Counted from the stretch's first letter, positions 1-7,529 are shown. The stretch is 12,198 nt of DNA from an uncultured Mucispirillum sp. (GCA_910586745.1 CAJUJZ010000065.1:1-12198), one strand, 5' to 3'. Numbers and translations are program-made. Notes: generated by a model not told the origin, from the letters alone.

Positions 1-91
1 GCTCAGTATGACATGTGAACTTATCCAAAAATCCTAATTATCTCTTATTACAGCAGTCAAAAAATATATATTTATTAAATTTTATTCATAT

Positions 92-2347
92 CTATTTGCT
101 GGTTTTGATTATTTCCACAGGTTTATAATATTTTTTACATTCTTCATTAATACCGCTTCTGCATTCTGCAATCACATTTTTATCTGATAAAAATTTATCT
201 GCAATATCTTTATAATTCTGAAAATCAATACTGTTCTGCACATCAACTAATGATGTATCAAATAAAGCAAGTTTCTCTTTTGCAAGCATTAAAGCAGTTT
301 TATTATCTTTGTTTACAAGGCTGTCATCAGCACCGCATGCAATCAGCATCATAGTAATAATTTTATTGCCGTTTGCTGCTGCCTCCATTAAAAGAGTATT
401 CTGTTTTTCACCATACCTTGCATTGATATCTGTTTTTGTATTATTAAGCAGTGCTGCAAACACATCATTTTTATTATATGGAGCTTTTGCACAGTAAAAA
501 AGTGCTGTATTATTATCTTTATCTTTAATATCTACATCTGCTCCACCGCTTATTAATTCAAGCACTAAATCATAACTTTCATATTTGCCGCCTGCTGCAA
601 TATGTAAAGGTGTTCTGCTGTCATTATCTTTTACATTTGGGTCTGCTTTATTAGCTATCGCAAAGTTTACCACACTGCGAATATAACCCTGCCCTTTATT
701 TTCATTACTTTGCTCTTTTACAAGTATATGAAGCAGACTGTTATACTTATCCCAGTTAAGGGATGCCTGCTTTTCTATGAAAATATTTGCAAGACGAACC
801 CTGTTTATCTGGTCTTTTGACTGGTCAAAACTATTTATTACATAATATATTAAATCAGGCTCAAGGCTTATTTTTGCACCACTTGCTATTAGTTTCATAA
901 ATACATCAGGATTGCCGCCTTTTGCTGCATAATAAACTGGATAGTGACCTTGTATTTTATTATTAACATCAAGGTCAGCAACAACTGCTTTTTCCACAAG
1001 AGAAACATCGCCAAACTCTGCACCAAGCATTAAAAGGCTTTCTTTATCTGAAAGCTCTAAATATGCAGTGGTATTGTCAAAATGGTTTGCTTTTGCAATA
1101 TCTAATGGAGTTTTGCCCTTTTTATTTTTTATTTTTCTATCAGGACCGCCTGTTAAAATAGATTTAACATTATCATTCATTGCAGCAATATGAAGCGGAG
1201 TATTGCCATCTGTATTCTGAATATTTATATCCGGCTTATATTTTGAATATATTTGATAATAATCCTGTGGCTTAATATGAAGTATAGTATTGCCATGGCT
1301 GTCTTTTGCATTAATATCTGCCTCATTTTCCATTAATATACTTATACTTTCTTTCACATTCGCCATACCTATTGCATCAGTATACTGATATACATAAAAA
1401 AAAGGCGTTTTTTTGCCTGCATCTCTTGCAGAAACATCTGCACCCTTAAATAAAATATATCTTAAAAAACCTGCATCATGGTCAGGTCTTGCAAGAGCTG
1501 CCATTAATGGTGTTATCTTATCCTTTCCAGAATGAGCATTAATGTCTGCACCATTATCTATTAAAAACCTTGCCATATCAAAATAACCAAGAGAAATAGC
1601 AGTATAAAGCAGTGTATTATTATTGCCGTCAAGTTTATTAATATCTGCACCATTTTTTATAAGCAGGGAAACAAGCTGGCTTTTATTTGCTTTTACAGCT
1701 TCAAAAAGCGGACGGCTTTTATTATCATTTAATATATTCATATCTGCATGATATTTCTTTAAAAGATTAATCGCATTTTCATTAGATGTAAAAAATACTG
1801 CAGGGTATTTATCAGGGTCTGCACCTTTTTCTAAAAGCACTTCCGCCATATCAAGATGGTTTAAATAAAATGCATAAGCAAGGGGTGTAATCTCTTTATA
1901 ATGATTAGCATTACTCTGCTTTATAGAAACTAATCCAAGCTGATTTATATTAATCTCTTTAAGAGACATAAGAAGATTAAATATATCATTTTCCCTGCCT
2001 GCTATTGCAATATGCAAAAGAGTCGTTTTACCAATTGTTTCATTATCTTTAATAACACTGTATAAAAGGTTTGGATTAGTACCGTTATCAAGTATAAGTT
2101 TTACTATATCATGCTCTCCATTAAACACTGCCTGAACAAGCTGATTTTCCTGCTCTGAAAGCAAATCATCATTTGTAAACTGATAACCACCACTGGCATC
2201 TTCTGCAGTATGGTTTGTGAGCATTTCCTGATGTGCTGCTGTATAACCATCATCTTCTTCAAAATAATCATCTGCTGTATTTTGAGCAAAGATGCTGCCT
2301 GCATATAAAAAAATAGATATTATTAAAACTATATACTTTTTAACCAC
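92..2347 (-). CDS. Exported ankyrin-repeat protein
   Basis: The 751-residue product starts at GTG; GGAG lies five bases upstream, and the overlapping ATG is in another frame and stops at once. Residues 1-21 form a signal peptide (basic MVKK, hydrophobic core, SIFA then Gln22), so the protein is predicted to be exported to the periplasm or beyond. Residues 22-65 are an acidic, probably disordered linker. From about 66 to 695 runs a long array of degenerate ankyrin repeats, recognisable by TPLHIAA-like helices (382-389, 579-585) and NGADIN/GGADVD turns (232-237, 265-270, 601-606). I estimate 15 to 18 repeats. The tail (696-751) has no repeats and carries Cys729 and Cys737. Ankyrin arrays bind proteins; no catalytic domain is visible, so the partner and role are unknown. 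It could be a scaffold, an inhibitor or a host-directed factor. The gene appears monocistronic, since the IclR gene upstream has its own terminator. No hairpin terminator is seen in the 91 bases downstream. Confidence 0.92.
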   Translation of the reverse strand: MVKKYIVLIISIFLYAGSIFAQNTADDYFEEDDGYTAAHQEMLTNHTAEDASGGYQFTNDDLLSEQENQLVQAVFNGEHDIVKLILDNGTNPNLLYSVIKDNETIGKTTLLHIAIAGRENDIFNLLMSLKEININQLGLVSIKQSNANHYKEITPLAYAFYLNHLDMAEVLLEKGADPDKYPAVFFTSNENAINLLKKYHADMNILNDNKSRPLFEAVKANKSQLVSLLIKNGADINKLDGNNNTLLYTAISLGYFDMARFLIDNGADINAHSGKDKITPLMAALARPDHDAGFLRYILFKGADVSARDAGKKTPFFYVYQYTDAIGMANVKESISILMENEADINAKDSHGNTILHIKPQDYYQIYSKYKPDINIQNTDGNTPLHIAAMNDNVKSILTGGPDRKIKNKKGKTPLDIAKANHFDNTTAYLELSDKESLLMLGAEFGDVSLVEKAVVADLDVNNKIQGHYPVYYAAKGGNPDVFMKLIASGAKISLEPDLIYYVINSFDQSKDQINRVRLANIFIEKQASLNWDKYNSLLHILVKEQSNENKGQGYIRSVVNFAIANKADPNVKDNDSRTPLHIAAGGKYESYDLVLELISGGADVDIKDKDNNTALFYCAKAPYNKNDVFAALLNNTKTDINARYGEKQNTLLMEAAANGNKIITMMLIACGADDSLVNKDNKTALMLAKEKLALFDTSLVDVQNSIDFQNYKDIADKFLSDKNVIAECRSGINEECKKYYKPVEIIKTSK

Positions 2348-2367
2348 ATTAGCTCCATATTGACTAC

Positions 2368-2490
2368 TACAACTAAATTAATATATATGACAAAAAAATA
2401 CAATGAAAAATTCAATATTAATTTCAATTACATATATATTCTTTATCTATGCAGATAATTATTAAAATTATACTGTTACAACTAAATTAA
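2368..2490. repeat. Pair of 14-bp direct repeats upstream of the ankyrin gene
   Basis: TACAACTAAATTAA occurs perfectly at 2368-2381 and again at 2477-2490, with starts 109 bases apart. The first copy begins 21 bases upstream of the GTG start of the ankyrin gene. They could be paired operator sites or a small duplication of the promoter region. AT-rich composition makes a chance match more likely than usual. No convincing -35/-10 pair was found here. Confidence 0.4.
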
Positions 2491-2523
2491 CAGCATATAT
2501 TCACTGCCATTATATAAAGCAAT

Positions 2524-2561
2524 AAAAAAGCCTGATAAGGCTAAACTGCATTATCAGGCTT
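2524..2561 (-). terminator. Rho-independent terminator of the IclR gene
   Basis: Perfect 11-bp inverted repeat AAGCCTGATAA (2528-2538) and TTATCAGGCTT (2551-2561) with a 12-base loop. Read on the minus strand the stem is followed by a run of six U residues (complement of 2524-2529). It lies 25 bases past the stop codon of the IclR gene and separates it from the ankyrin gene. Confidence 0.88.
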
Positions 2562-2585
2562 AAAATATTATATAATTATTTATAA

Positions 2586-3404
2586 TTATTCTGCTGTATA
2601 ATCATAACCCATATATCCAAACTTACCTGATAAAATTTGGGCAGCTTCTATTAAAAGCGGAGCTATTTCATTTTCTATTCTTTCCATACTCATGCGGACT
2701 TTTGGACCAGATACACTTATACCTGCTATTACTTTACCCATAAAATCAAGTACTGGGGCAGCAACACAGTGAACATCATTTTCATATTCTTCTAAATCAA
2801 GAGCATATCCACACTCTCTCACATTTGTAATATCTTTTAAAAGTTCATCTATATTAGGTATAGTTTTATCAGCTAACTTTCTAAATTCTTTATTTTCATA
2901 AAGGGAAGTAATCTCTTTATCGTTGAGTGTAGAAAGCTGAGCTTTACCAATAGCTGTTGCATAAGCAGGACCTACATTACCTATACGAGGCATTACTCTA
3001 ACAGGCTCATCTGTTTCTATAACATTTAAATAAACCACATTACCATGACGAAGCACACCAATATATGTAGATTCATTTAATTTATTTTTTAAATCAGTTA
3101 ATACTTGATTAGAAATATCTATAAGGTTTAGTTTATTAATATATGCCTGAGAAATCTGGAATGTTTTAACACCCAGACGGAAGTTGCCTGTATATTTATT
3201 ATGTTCCACATACCCATACCTTTCAAGGTTAGCTAAAAGCTTATTAACATTACTTTTTGTAAGCTCTAATGTAGAAACTATTTCACTCATGGAAAGCTCA
3301 TGCTCGCAGTTACCTAAAAGTTCTAAAATATCTATTGCATTGCTAACAGCCTGAACAGCATACTCAGACTTTTCTCTCTTGACTTTATTTTTTTCAACCC
3401 GCAT
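2586..3404 (-). CDS. IclR-family transcriptional regulator
   Basis: This 272-residue product has the standard IclR length and layout. Residues about 15-80 are a winged helix-turn-helix (SMSEIVSTLELTKSNVNKLL is the HTH core, GYVEHNKYTGNFRLG the wing). Residues about 95-260 are the GAF-like effector domain, with the family blocks GPAYATAIGKAQLS near 145-158, GYALDLEEYENDVHCVAAPV near 199-218 and GISVSGPKVRM near 228-238. These proteins bind DNA as dimers or tetramers and respond to small organic acids or sugars; the ligand cannot be read from sequence. I chose ATG at 3404, with GGGGG five bases upstream, over TTG at 3416, which lacks a ribosome-binding site and would add four residues. Divergent placement to the hydrolase at 3718 suggests control of that gene and of itself, but the 313-bp separation is long. 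Confidence 0.93.
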   Translation of the reverse strand: MRVEKNKVKREKSEYAVQAVSNAIDILELLGNCEHELSMSEIVSTLELTKSNVNKLLANLERYGYVEHNKYTGNFRLGVKTFQISQAYINKLNLIDISNQVLTDLKNKLNESTYIGVLRHGNVVYLNVIETDEPVRVMPRIGNVGPAYATAIGKAQLSTLNDKEITSLYENKEFRKLADKTIPNIDELLKDITNVRECGYALDLEEYENDVHCVAAPVLDFMGKVIAGISVSGPKVRMSMERIENEIAPLLIEAAQILSGKFGYMGYDYTAE

Positions 3405-3409
3405 ATAAG

Positions 3410-3414
3410 CCCCC
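3410..3414 (-). promoter_or_regulatory. Ribosome-binding site deciding the IclR start
   Basis: A GGGGG run on the minus strand lies five bases before ATG at 3404. It is G-rich rather than the usual GGAGG. It overlaps the alternative TTG-initiated reading, which has no purine-rich site of its own upstream, so the ATG is favoured. Confidence 0.55.
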
Positions 3415-3455
3415 AAATATTTTACAATTATAAAACAATATTTTAAGTTTATTAT

Positions 3456-3485
3456 ATACTATTCCTATTATATTATTCTTGTCAA
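3456..3485 (-). promoter_or_regulatory. Promoter of the IclR gene
   Basis: On the minus strand, TTGACA (complement of 3480-3485) is separated by 18 bases from TAGTAT (complement of 3456-3461). The -35 box is consensus and the -10 box matches four of six. The predicted transcript starts near 3449, about 45 bases before the ATG. This is one of two consensus -35 boxes noted in the window. Confidence 0.6.
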
Positions 3486-3534
3486 GTAATAAATATTTTA
3501 TATACAATTTTTCATATACTTTTACACAAAAAAT

Positions 3535-3570
3535 ATACAGTATGCTTATAAAATATACTGCATAGTATAT
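3535..3570. promoter_or_regulatory. Two palindromes in the divergent IclR/hydrolase region
   Basis: ATAC-A-GTAT (3535-3543) and ATATACT-gcat-AGTATAT (3553-3570) are perfect inverted repeats with related arms, centred about 22 bases apart, or roughly two helical turns. A further ATATACT half-site lies at 3514-3520. They sit upstream of the IclR promoter at 3456-3485 and about 100 bases upstream of the hydrolase promoter. They are candidate operators for the dimeric IclR-type regulator. This is inferred from symmetry and position only, and the region is very AT-rich. The rest of the 313-bp gap (3405-3717) holds the two promoters and no ORF I would call. Confidence 0.45.
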
Positions 3571-3672
3571 AAAAATATCTTAGGCTGTTTTAAAATCAAT
3601 ACACTGAAGCAGATAGATATATTATATTACAGTTAATGATATTTTTATGCAATATTATGATACTTTTACCCA

Positions 3673-3700
3673 TTGAAAAATATGAGTGCACTTATATAAT
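3673..3700 (+). promoter_or_regulatory. Promoter of the hydrolase gene
   Basis: TTGAAA (3673-3678), a 16-base spacer, then a consensus TATAAT (3695-3700). The ribosome-binding site AGAGGTGA follows at 3707-3714 and the ATG at 3718. If this promoter is used, the leader is only about 11 bases. That is unusually short and would put the Shine-Dalgarno at the very 5' end, which weakens the call slightly. Confidence 0.55.
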
Positions 3701-3717
3701 TGCATAAGAGGTGAATA

Positions 3718-4749
3718 ATGAAAAAAATTTTATTATTTTTATCAATTTTGATTATTTCTGTTATGGAGGTATTTGCAGTGGAAACTAAAAATAATGGAAG
3801 CTGGGATAAAACATTTAAAAAAAGTAATAATGTAACAGTGGAAAAAGTATATTTCAAAAACAGATACGGTATTACATTGGCAGGTGATTTATATGTACCT
3901 AAAAATATTGATAAGTCAAAAAAATACCCTGCTATTGCAGTAAGCGGCCCTTTTGGTGCAGTAAAAGAACAGGCTTCTGGGCTTTATGCACAGAGAATGG
4001 CAGAAAAAGGCTTTATTACTCTTGCTTTTGATGCATCCTTTACTGGAGAAAGCTCTGGCGAGCCAAGAAATACGGCTTCCCCTGATATTAATACAGAAGA
4101 TTTCAGTGCTGCTGTTGATTTTTTAAGCAATTATAAATATGCAGATCCTGAAAAAACAGGCATTATTGGTATATGCGGATTTGGCGGTTTTGGACTAAAT
4201 GCTGCTGCAGTTGATACAAGAATAAAAGCTGCAGTTATTTCTACAATGTATGATATGAGCCGTGTTAGAGCTAACGGCTACTTTGACAGCCTTGATGAAA
4301 AAGGCAGATACCGGTTAAAGCAGACTTTAAATAAGCAGAGAACAGAAGATTTTAAAAAAGGCATATATAAAGGAGCAGCAGGACTGCCTGATAAATTAAA
4401 CGGCAAAGAAGAACAGTTTGTAAAAGATTATTATAACTATTACAAAACGCCCCGTGGCTATCATAAACGCTCCATTAACTCTAACGGTGGCTGGAATATG
4501 ACATCATCACTTTCTTTTATAAATATGCCTATACTTGCTTACAGTAATGAAATACAAAATGCAGTGCTAATTATACATGGCGAAAAAGCTCACAGCAGAT
4601 ATTTCAGTGAAGATGCCTTTCAAAAACTAAAAGGCAGTAATAAAGAACTGCTTATTATTAAAAATGCAAACCATGTGGATTTATATGACAATATGGAAAA
4701 AATACCATTTAATAAGATAGAAGAATTTTTTCATACTTACTTAAAATAA
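3718..4749 (+). CDS. Exported alpha/beta hydrolase, dienelactone-hydrolase-like
   Basis: The 343-residue product begins with a signal peptide (residues 1-20, MKK then a hydrophobic core, ending VFA before Val21), so the mature enzyme should be periplasmic. The fold is alpha/beta hydrolase. Strands near 52-60 and 71-77 precede the nucleophile elbow G-I-C-G-F-G (151-156). The nucleophile position is Cys153, as in dienelactone hydrolases (GxCxG), rather than Ser. The stretch NAAAVDTRIKAAVISTMYDM (161-180) is typical of the uncharacterised hydrolase family to which E. coli YcjY belongs. The catalytic His is probably His319 (NANHVD); the acid is likely Glu289 in HGEKAH, less surely. The substrate is unknown: an ester, lactone or peptide-like bond. 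The start is supported by AGAGGTGA just upstream. The gene diverges from an IclR regulator that may control it. Downstream, the DUF362 gene has its own promoter and no terminator intervenes. Confidence 0.88.
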   Translation: MKKILLFLSILIISVMEVFAVETKNNGSWDKTFKKSNNVTVEKVYFKNRYGITLAGDLYVPKNIDKSKKYPAIAVSGPFGAVKEQASGLYAQRMAEKGFITLAFDASFTGESSGEPRNTASPDINTEDFSAAVDFLSNYKYADPEKTGIIGICGFGGFGLNAAAVDTRIKAAVISTMYDMSRVRANGYFDSLDEKGRYRLKQTLNKQRTEDFKKGIYKGAAGLPDKLNGKEEQFVKDYYNYYKTPRGYHKRSINSNGGWNMTSSLSFINMPILAYSNEIQNAVLIIHGEKAHSRYFSEDAFQKLKGSNKELLIIKNANHVDLYDNMEKIPFNKIEEFFHTYLK

Positions 4750-4769
4750 TAAGCCTGCTGATTTAGTGA

Positions 4770-4798
4770 TTGATATTTTATATACAAATTGATATAGT
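4770..4798 (+). promoter_or_regulatory. Promoter of the DUF362 gene
   Basis: TTGATA (4770-4775), a 17-base spacer and TATAGT (4793-4798). Both boxes match the sigma70 consensus at five of six positions with ideal spacing. Transcription would start near 4805, giving a leader of about 33 bases that contains AAGAGGT at 4827-4833 before the ATG. Confidence 0.6.
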
Positions 4799-4837
4799 AA
4801 GCAGTAATCAATATGTGTAAAGAATAAAGAGGTAAAA

Positions 4838-5902
4838 ATGAGTGCAAAAGTTTATTATTCAAGTATGAAATGCAATATGAACCAGTCACCGCTGAATAAA
4901 ATTAAAAAACTTATTAATAAATGCGGTGTTACAGATATTTATGGTAAAAATGATATTACTGCTGTAAAACTTCACTTTGGAGAATACGGCAACACTGCAT
5001 TTCTTCGCCCTATATATCTTCGTCCTATATTAGAAACTCTTAACAGAATTGGTGCTAAGCCTTTTTTAACTGATACAAATACATTATATGTAGGTATGAG
5101 AACAAACTCTGTAGACCACCTGCATAATGCAAACTTAAATGGTTTTGGATATTCTACTCTGCAGACTCCAATTATTATTGCAGACGGCTTAAAAGGTGAG
5201 CTTTATACTCCACTTGATGTACCAAACGGTATAATATATAAAAATGCTAAAATTGCTTCAGCTGTTGCAAGTGCAGATAAATTATTAGTAATAAACCACT
5301 TTAAAGGCCATGAAATGACAGGTTTTGGCGGTGCAATGAAAAATCTTGCTATGGGATGTGCAAGCCGTGCTGGTAAAAATGAAATGCACTCAAGTGTACG
5401 CCCTGTTGTAGACCCTGAATTATGCACAGCCTGCGGAAGATGTAAAATGGCTTGCGATGCTGGTGCTATTACAATATCTAAACATGCTTCTATTAATGAT
5501 AAATGTGTTGGATGTGCAATGTGTATATCCGCATGCCCAGAACATGCAATTGGCACTGATTTTAATGTTGCCTGCGATACATTGCAACAGAAAATTGTAG
5601 AATATGCAGCAGCAGTTCATAACCATTTTAAAGAAGTTATATATGTAAGTGTACTCACTTCTATTGTGCCAGCATGCGACTGCCACGGTGGAAACGATGC
5701 TCCACTTGTACATGACTTAGGTTTTATGGCATCAACAGACCCTGTCGCTATTGATAAAGCAAGCTACGATTTAGTATGCAAAACAGCAGGAAAAGATGTA
5801 TTTCAGGAAGCATGGCCTCACTTAAATCCACAGGACAGCTTTGCTCATGCTAAAAAAATAGGCTTTGGAAATACTGAATACGAACTTGAAACTGTAAAAT
5901 AA
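4838..5902 (+). CDS. DUF362 protein with two 4Fe-4S ferredoxin clusters
   Basis: The 354-residue soluble protein has an N-terminal and a C-terminal DUF362 portion flanking an inserted 2x[4Fe-4S] ferredoxin module. The first cluster motif is Cys196, Cys199, Cys202 and Cys206 (CxxCxxCxxxC); the second is Cys223, Cys226, Cys229 and Cys233, with Pro234 after the last Cys as usual. DUF362 hallmarks are KLHFGEYGN (44-52), HFKGHEMTGFGGAMKNLAMG (154-173) and STDPVAIDKASYDLV (299-313). A CDCHGG motif (280-285) may hold another metal or an active site. Members of this family occur mainly in anaerobes; their reaction is not established to my knowledge. An electron-transfer role is inferred from the clusters. 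AAGAGGT just upstream supports the start. The gene has its own promoter and a downstream terminator, so it can be transcribed alone. No partner oxidoreductase is adjacent. Confidence 0.93.
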   Translation: MSAKVYYSSMKCNMNQSPLNKIKKLINKCGVTDIYGKNDITAVKLHFGEYGNTAFLRPIYLRPILETLNRIGAKPFLTDTNTLYVGMRTNSVDHLHNANLNGFGYSTLQTPIIIADGLKGELYTPLDVPNGIIYKNAKIASAVASADKLLVINHFKGHEMTGFGGAMKNLAMGCASRAGKNEMHSSVRPVVDPELCTACGRCKMACDAGAITISKHASINDKCVGCAMCISACPEHAIGTDFNVACDTLQQKIVEYAAAVHNHFKEVIYVSVLTSIVPACDCHGGNDAPLVHDLGFMASTDPVAIDKASYDLVCKTAGKDVFQEAWPHLNPQDSFAHAKKIGFGNTEYELETVK

Positions 5903-5929
5903 ATCAAATTAATAAAAAATTCATAATAT

Positions 5930-5966
5930 AAAAGTGCTGGAAAATATAAGTTTTCAGCACTTTTTT
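5930..5966 (+). terminator. Rho-independent terminator after the DUF362 gene
   Basis: AAAAGTGCTG (5930-5939) pairs with CAGCACTTTT (5955-5964); the inner GAAAA and TTTT can extend the stem past a one-base bulge. The U-run at 5961-5966 follows directly. It lies 27 bases past the stop codon on the plus strand. Confidence 0.88.
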
Positions 5967-6053
5967 ATATTTAAAACTTTATTACATATTTATAATTATC
6001 TAAAAAATCAATACTAAAACACTTAATACTTTATCATGCTGTAAAATTATCAT

Positions 6054-6074
6054 AAAAAAAGGGGCTTACACCCC
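6054..6074 (-). terminator. Rho-independent terminator of the chemoreceptor gene
   Basis: Read on the minus strand: GGGG, U, GUAA, G, CCCC, then seven U residues (complement of 6054-6060). This is a short G+C-rich stem closed by a U-G pair and a GNRA-type GUAA tetraloop. It lies 27 bases beyond the stop codon at 6102. With the plus-strand terminator at 5930 it isolates the two convergent genes. Confidence 0.85.
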
Positions 6075-6101
6075 ATAATATCATATTTCAAATTAAAAGG
6101 T

Positions 6102-7466
6102 TTAATTTCTACCTGCAATTTGTTCTGAAAGTCTGTTATTTTCCTGCAGCATTTCATTAATCTGTTTAGTGGAAGATGCGGTTTTTTCTGCCAGCTTCCT
6201 TACTTCATCTGCAACAACTGCAAACCCTCTGCCATGCTCTCCTGCTCTTGCTGCCTCTATTGCGGCATTAAGAGCTAAAAGGTTAGTCTGGTTTGCTATA
6301 TCATCAATAACTTTAATAATGCTTGTAATATCATTTAAATTTTTAGCTGCAAGCTCTGATTGAGATTTTTCAATTTCTCTCATTCTTGCTTCGCTTTTTA
6401 ATGCTTCTATATTGCTTAATACACCTACAATTCTTAACGGGCTGCCATGCTCATCACTCTGCCTTTTACACTGCAGCCTAAACCATTCATATTCTCCCTT
6501 ATTTACTGTTTTCATTCTACATTCAATATCAAAATAATATTTAGTATCGCTGCTGTGCAGAAGTTCATCAACAGCCTTTTCAACAGCTGACAAATCATCT
6601 CTATGGATAACACTAAATAATGTTTTTATATTATTATCAAGAGTTTCTTCTGCATTGAAGCCTAAAAGCTCTTTAAAACGCATAGACCACCAGAACCTGT
6701 TCTGACTATCTGAAATATTTTTTGAATTATCATAAAGTCTGGCACTCCATACACCATCACTTACCATATTCTGAGAATAATCAAATCTGACAAGAGTTTT
6801 TTCAAGCTCTATTTTATTTGTTCTGTCTTCATCAATATCTGTTAATGAGCCGCCAATTATTAATGGGCTGCCTGATGCATCTCTTTTTACAGTGCCTGAT
6901 GTTTTAAACCATCTATATTCACCGCTTTTTAACTGCAGTCGGTATATTACATCATAAGGTGTTTTGCCTGTTTTATCTGACAAAGATGCACGAAAAGCAG
7001 CAAATATTGCATCATGTTCATCTGGGTGTAGTTTTAATGACCAGCTTCCTAATACATTAGGAAAATCTTCCTTATCTTTATAACCTAACATTCTTCTGAA
7101 TTTATCTGACCACATAAAAGGGGTGTCTATATTGATTTTACCATCTTTTGGATAGTGCATATACCATAGTCCATCGTTAGATGAATCTACCATTAATTGA
7201 TTTTCTTCTAAAGCTGTCTTAACTTCATCAAGCTCTTTTTTAAATTCTTCTTCAGCTGCTTCAATCTGCTCTATACTGACATTTTCACTCCGCTGGTCAG
7301 TTTTATTTAAAATAGAAGATAAAAGCTTTGGTATAGCTTCATATTTACCAAGAAATAAGTGTTTATTTTCCTCCACTTTATCAGAACTGCCTGTTGCATT
7401 AACATCTTCTAAAATGTGTATAATATCATCAAGTATTTTTTCTTTATATGCACCGCTGCCAAACAT
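6102..7466 (-). CDS. Cytoplasmic PAS-PAS chemoreceptor with a very short signalling tip
   Basis: The 454-residue product has no membrane segment. Residues about 65-92 are a charged helical, probably coiled-coil segment. PAS domain 1 spans about 92-213 (PAC motif GEYRWFKTSGTVKRDASGSP, 182-201) and PAS domain 2 about 230-355 (GEYEWFRLQCKRQSDEHGSP, 324-343). Residues about 375-437 are the conserved chemoreceptor hairpin tip, with IANQTNLLALNAAIEAARAG (390-409) and RGFAVVADEVRKLAEKT (413-429), the part that contacts CheA and CheW. The gene ends only 20 residues after TKQI, so most of the usual long methylation bundle is missing. A clean stop followed by a terminator argues against a frameshift. 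The PAS domains suggest sensing of redox state or a small ligand, but no cofactor residue can be assigned. I chose ATG at 7466 (AAGGAG eight bases upstream). An in-frame reading that adds 34 residues, starting at 7568, spans the promoter and lacks a ribosome site. Confidence 0.9.
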   Translation of the reverse strand: MFGSGAYKEKILDDIIHILEDVNATGSSDKVEENKHLFLGKYEAIPKLLSSILNKTDQRSENVSIEQIEAAEEEFKKELDEVKTALEENQLMVDSSNDGLWYMHYPKDGKINIDTPFMWSDKFRRMLGYKDKEDFPNVLGSWSLKLHPDEHDAIFAAFRASLSDKTGKTPYDVIYRLQLKSGEYRWFKTSGTVKRDASGSPLIIGGSLTDIDEDRTNKIELEKTLVRFDYSQNMVSDGVWSARLYDNSKNISDSQNRFWWSMRFKELLGFNAEETLDNNIKTLFSVIHRDDLSAVEKAVDELLHSSDTKYYFDIECRMKTVNKGEYEWFRLQCKRQSDEHGSPLRIVGVLSNIEALKSEARMREIEKSQSELAAKNLNDITSIIKVIDDIANQTNLLALNAAIEAARAGEHGRGFAVVADEVRKLAEKTASSTKQINEMLQENNRLSEQIAGRN

Positions 7467-7474
7467 AAACTCAT

Positions 7475-7480
7475 CTCCTT
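7475..7480 (-). promoter_or_regulatory. Ribosome-binding site deciding the chemoreceptor start
   Basis: AAGGAG on the minus strand sits eight bases before ATG at 7466. It fixes that codon as the start rather than the longer in-frame reading from 7568. Confidence 0.8.
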
Positions 7481-7529
7481 TTTGCAGAAACACCATAAAC
7501 AAGATAAAAAACACCTGTTTAACACTTTT

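Noticed and set aside
3666..3857. 63-codon minus-strand ORF over the start of the hydrolase gene
   Set aside because: Its hydrophobic translation is the antisense of the signal peptide and it runs across the hydrolase promoter; no ribosome site.
4750..4820. Terminator between the hydrolase and DUF362 genes
   Set aside because: Short complementary pieces exist (CTGCT and AGCAG) but there is no compact stem and no U-run.
5203..5713. Two long minus-strand ORFs opposite the DUF362 gene
   Set aside because: They lie wholly inside a gene with clear family motifs, have no ribosome sites, and their translations are the out-of-frame complement of the Cys-rich and Ala-rich coding sequence.
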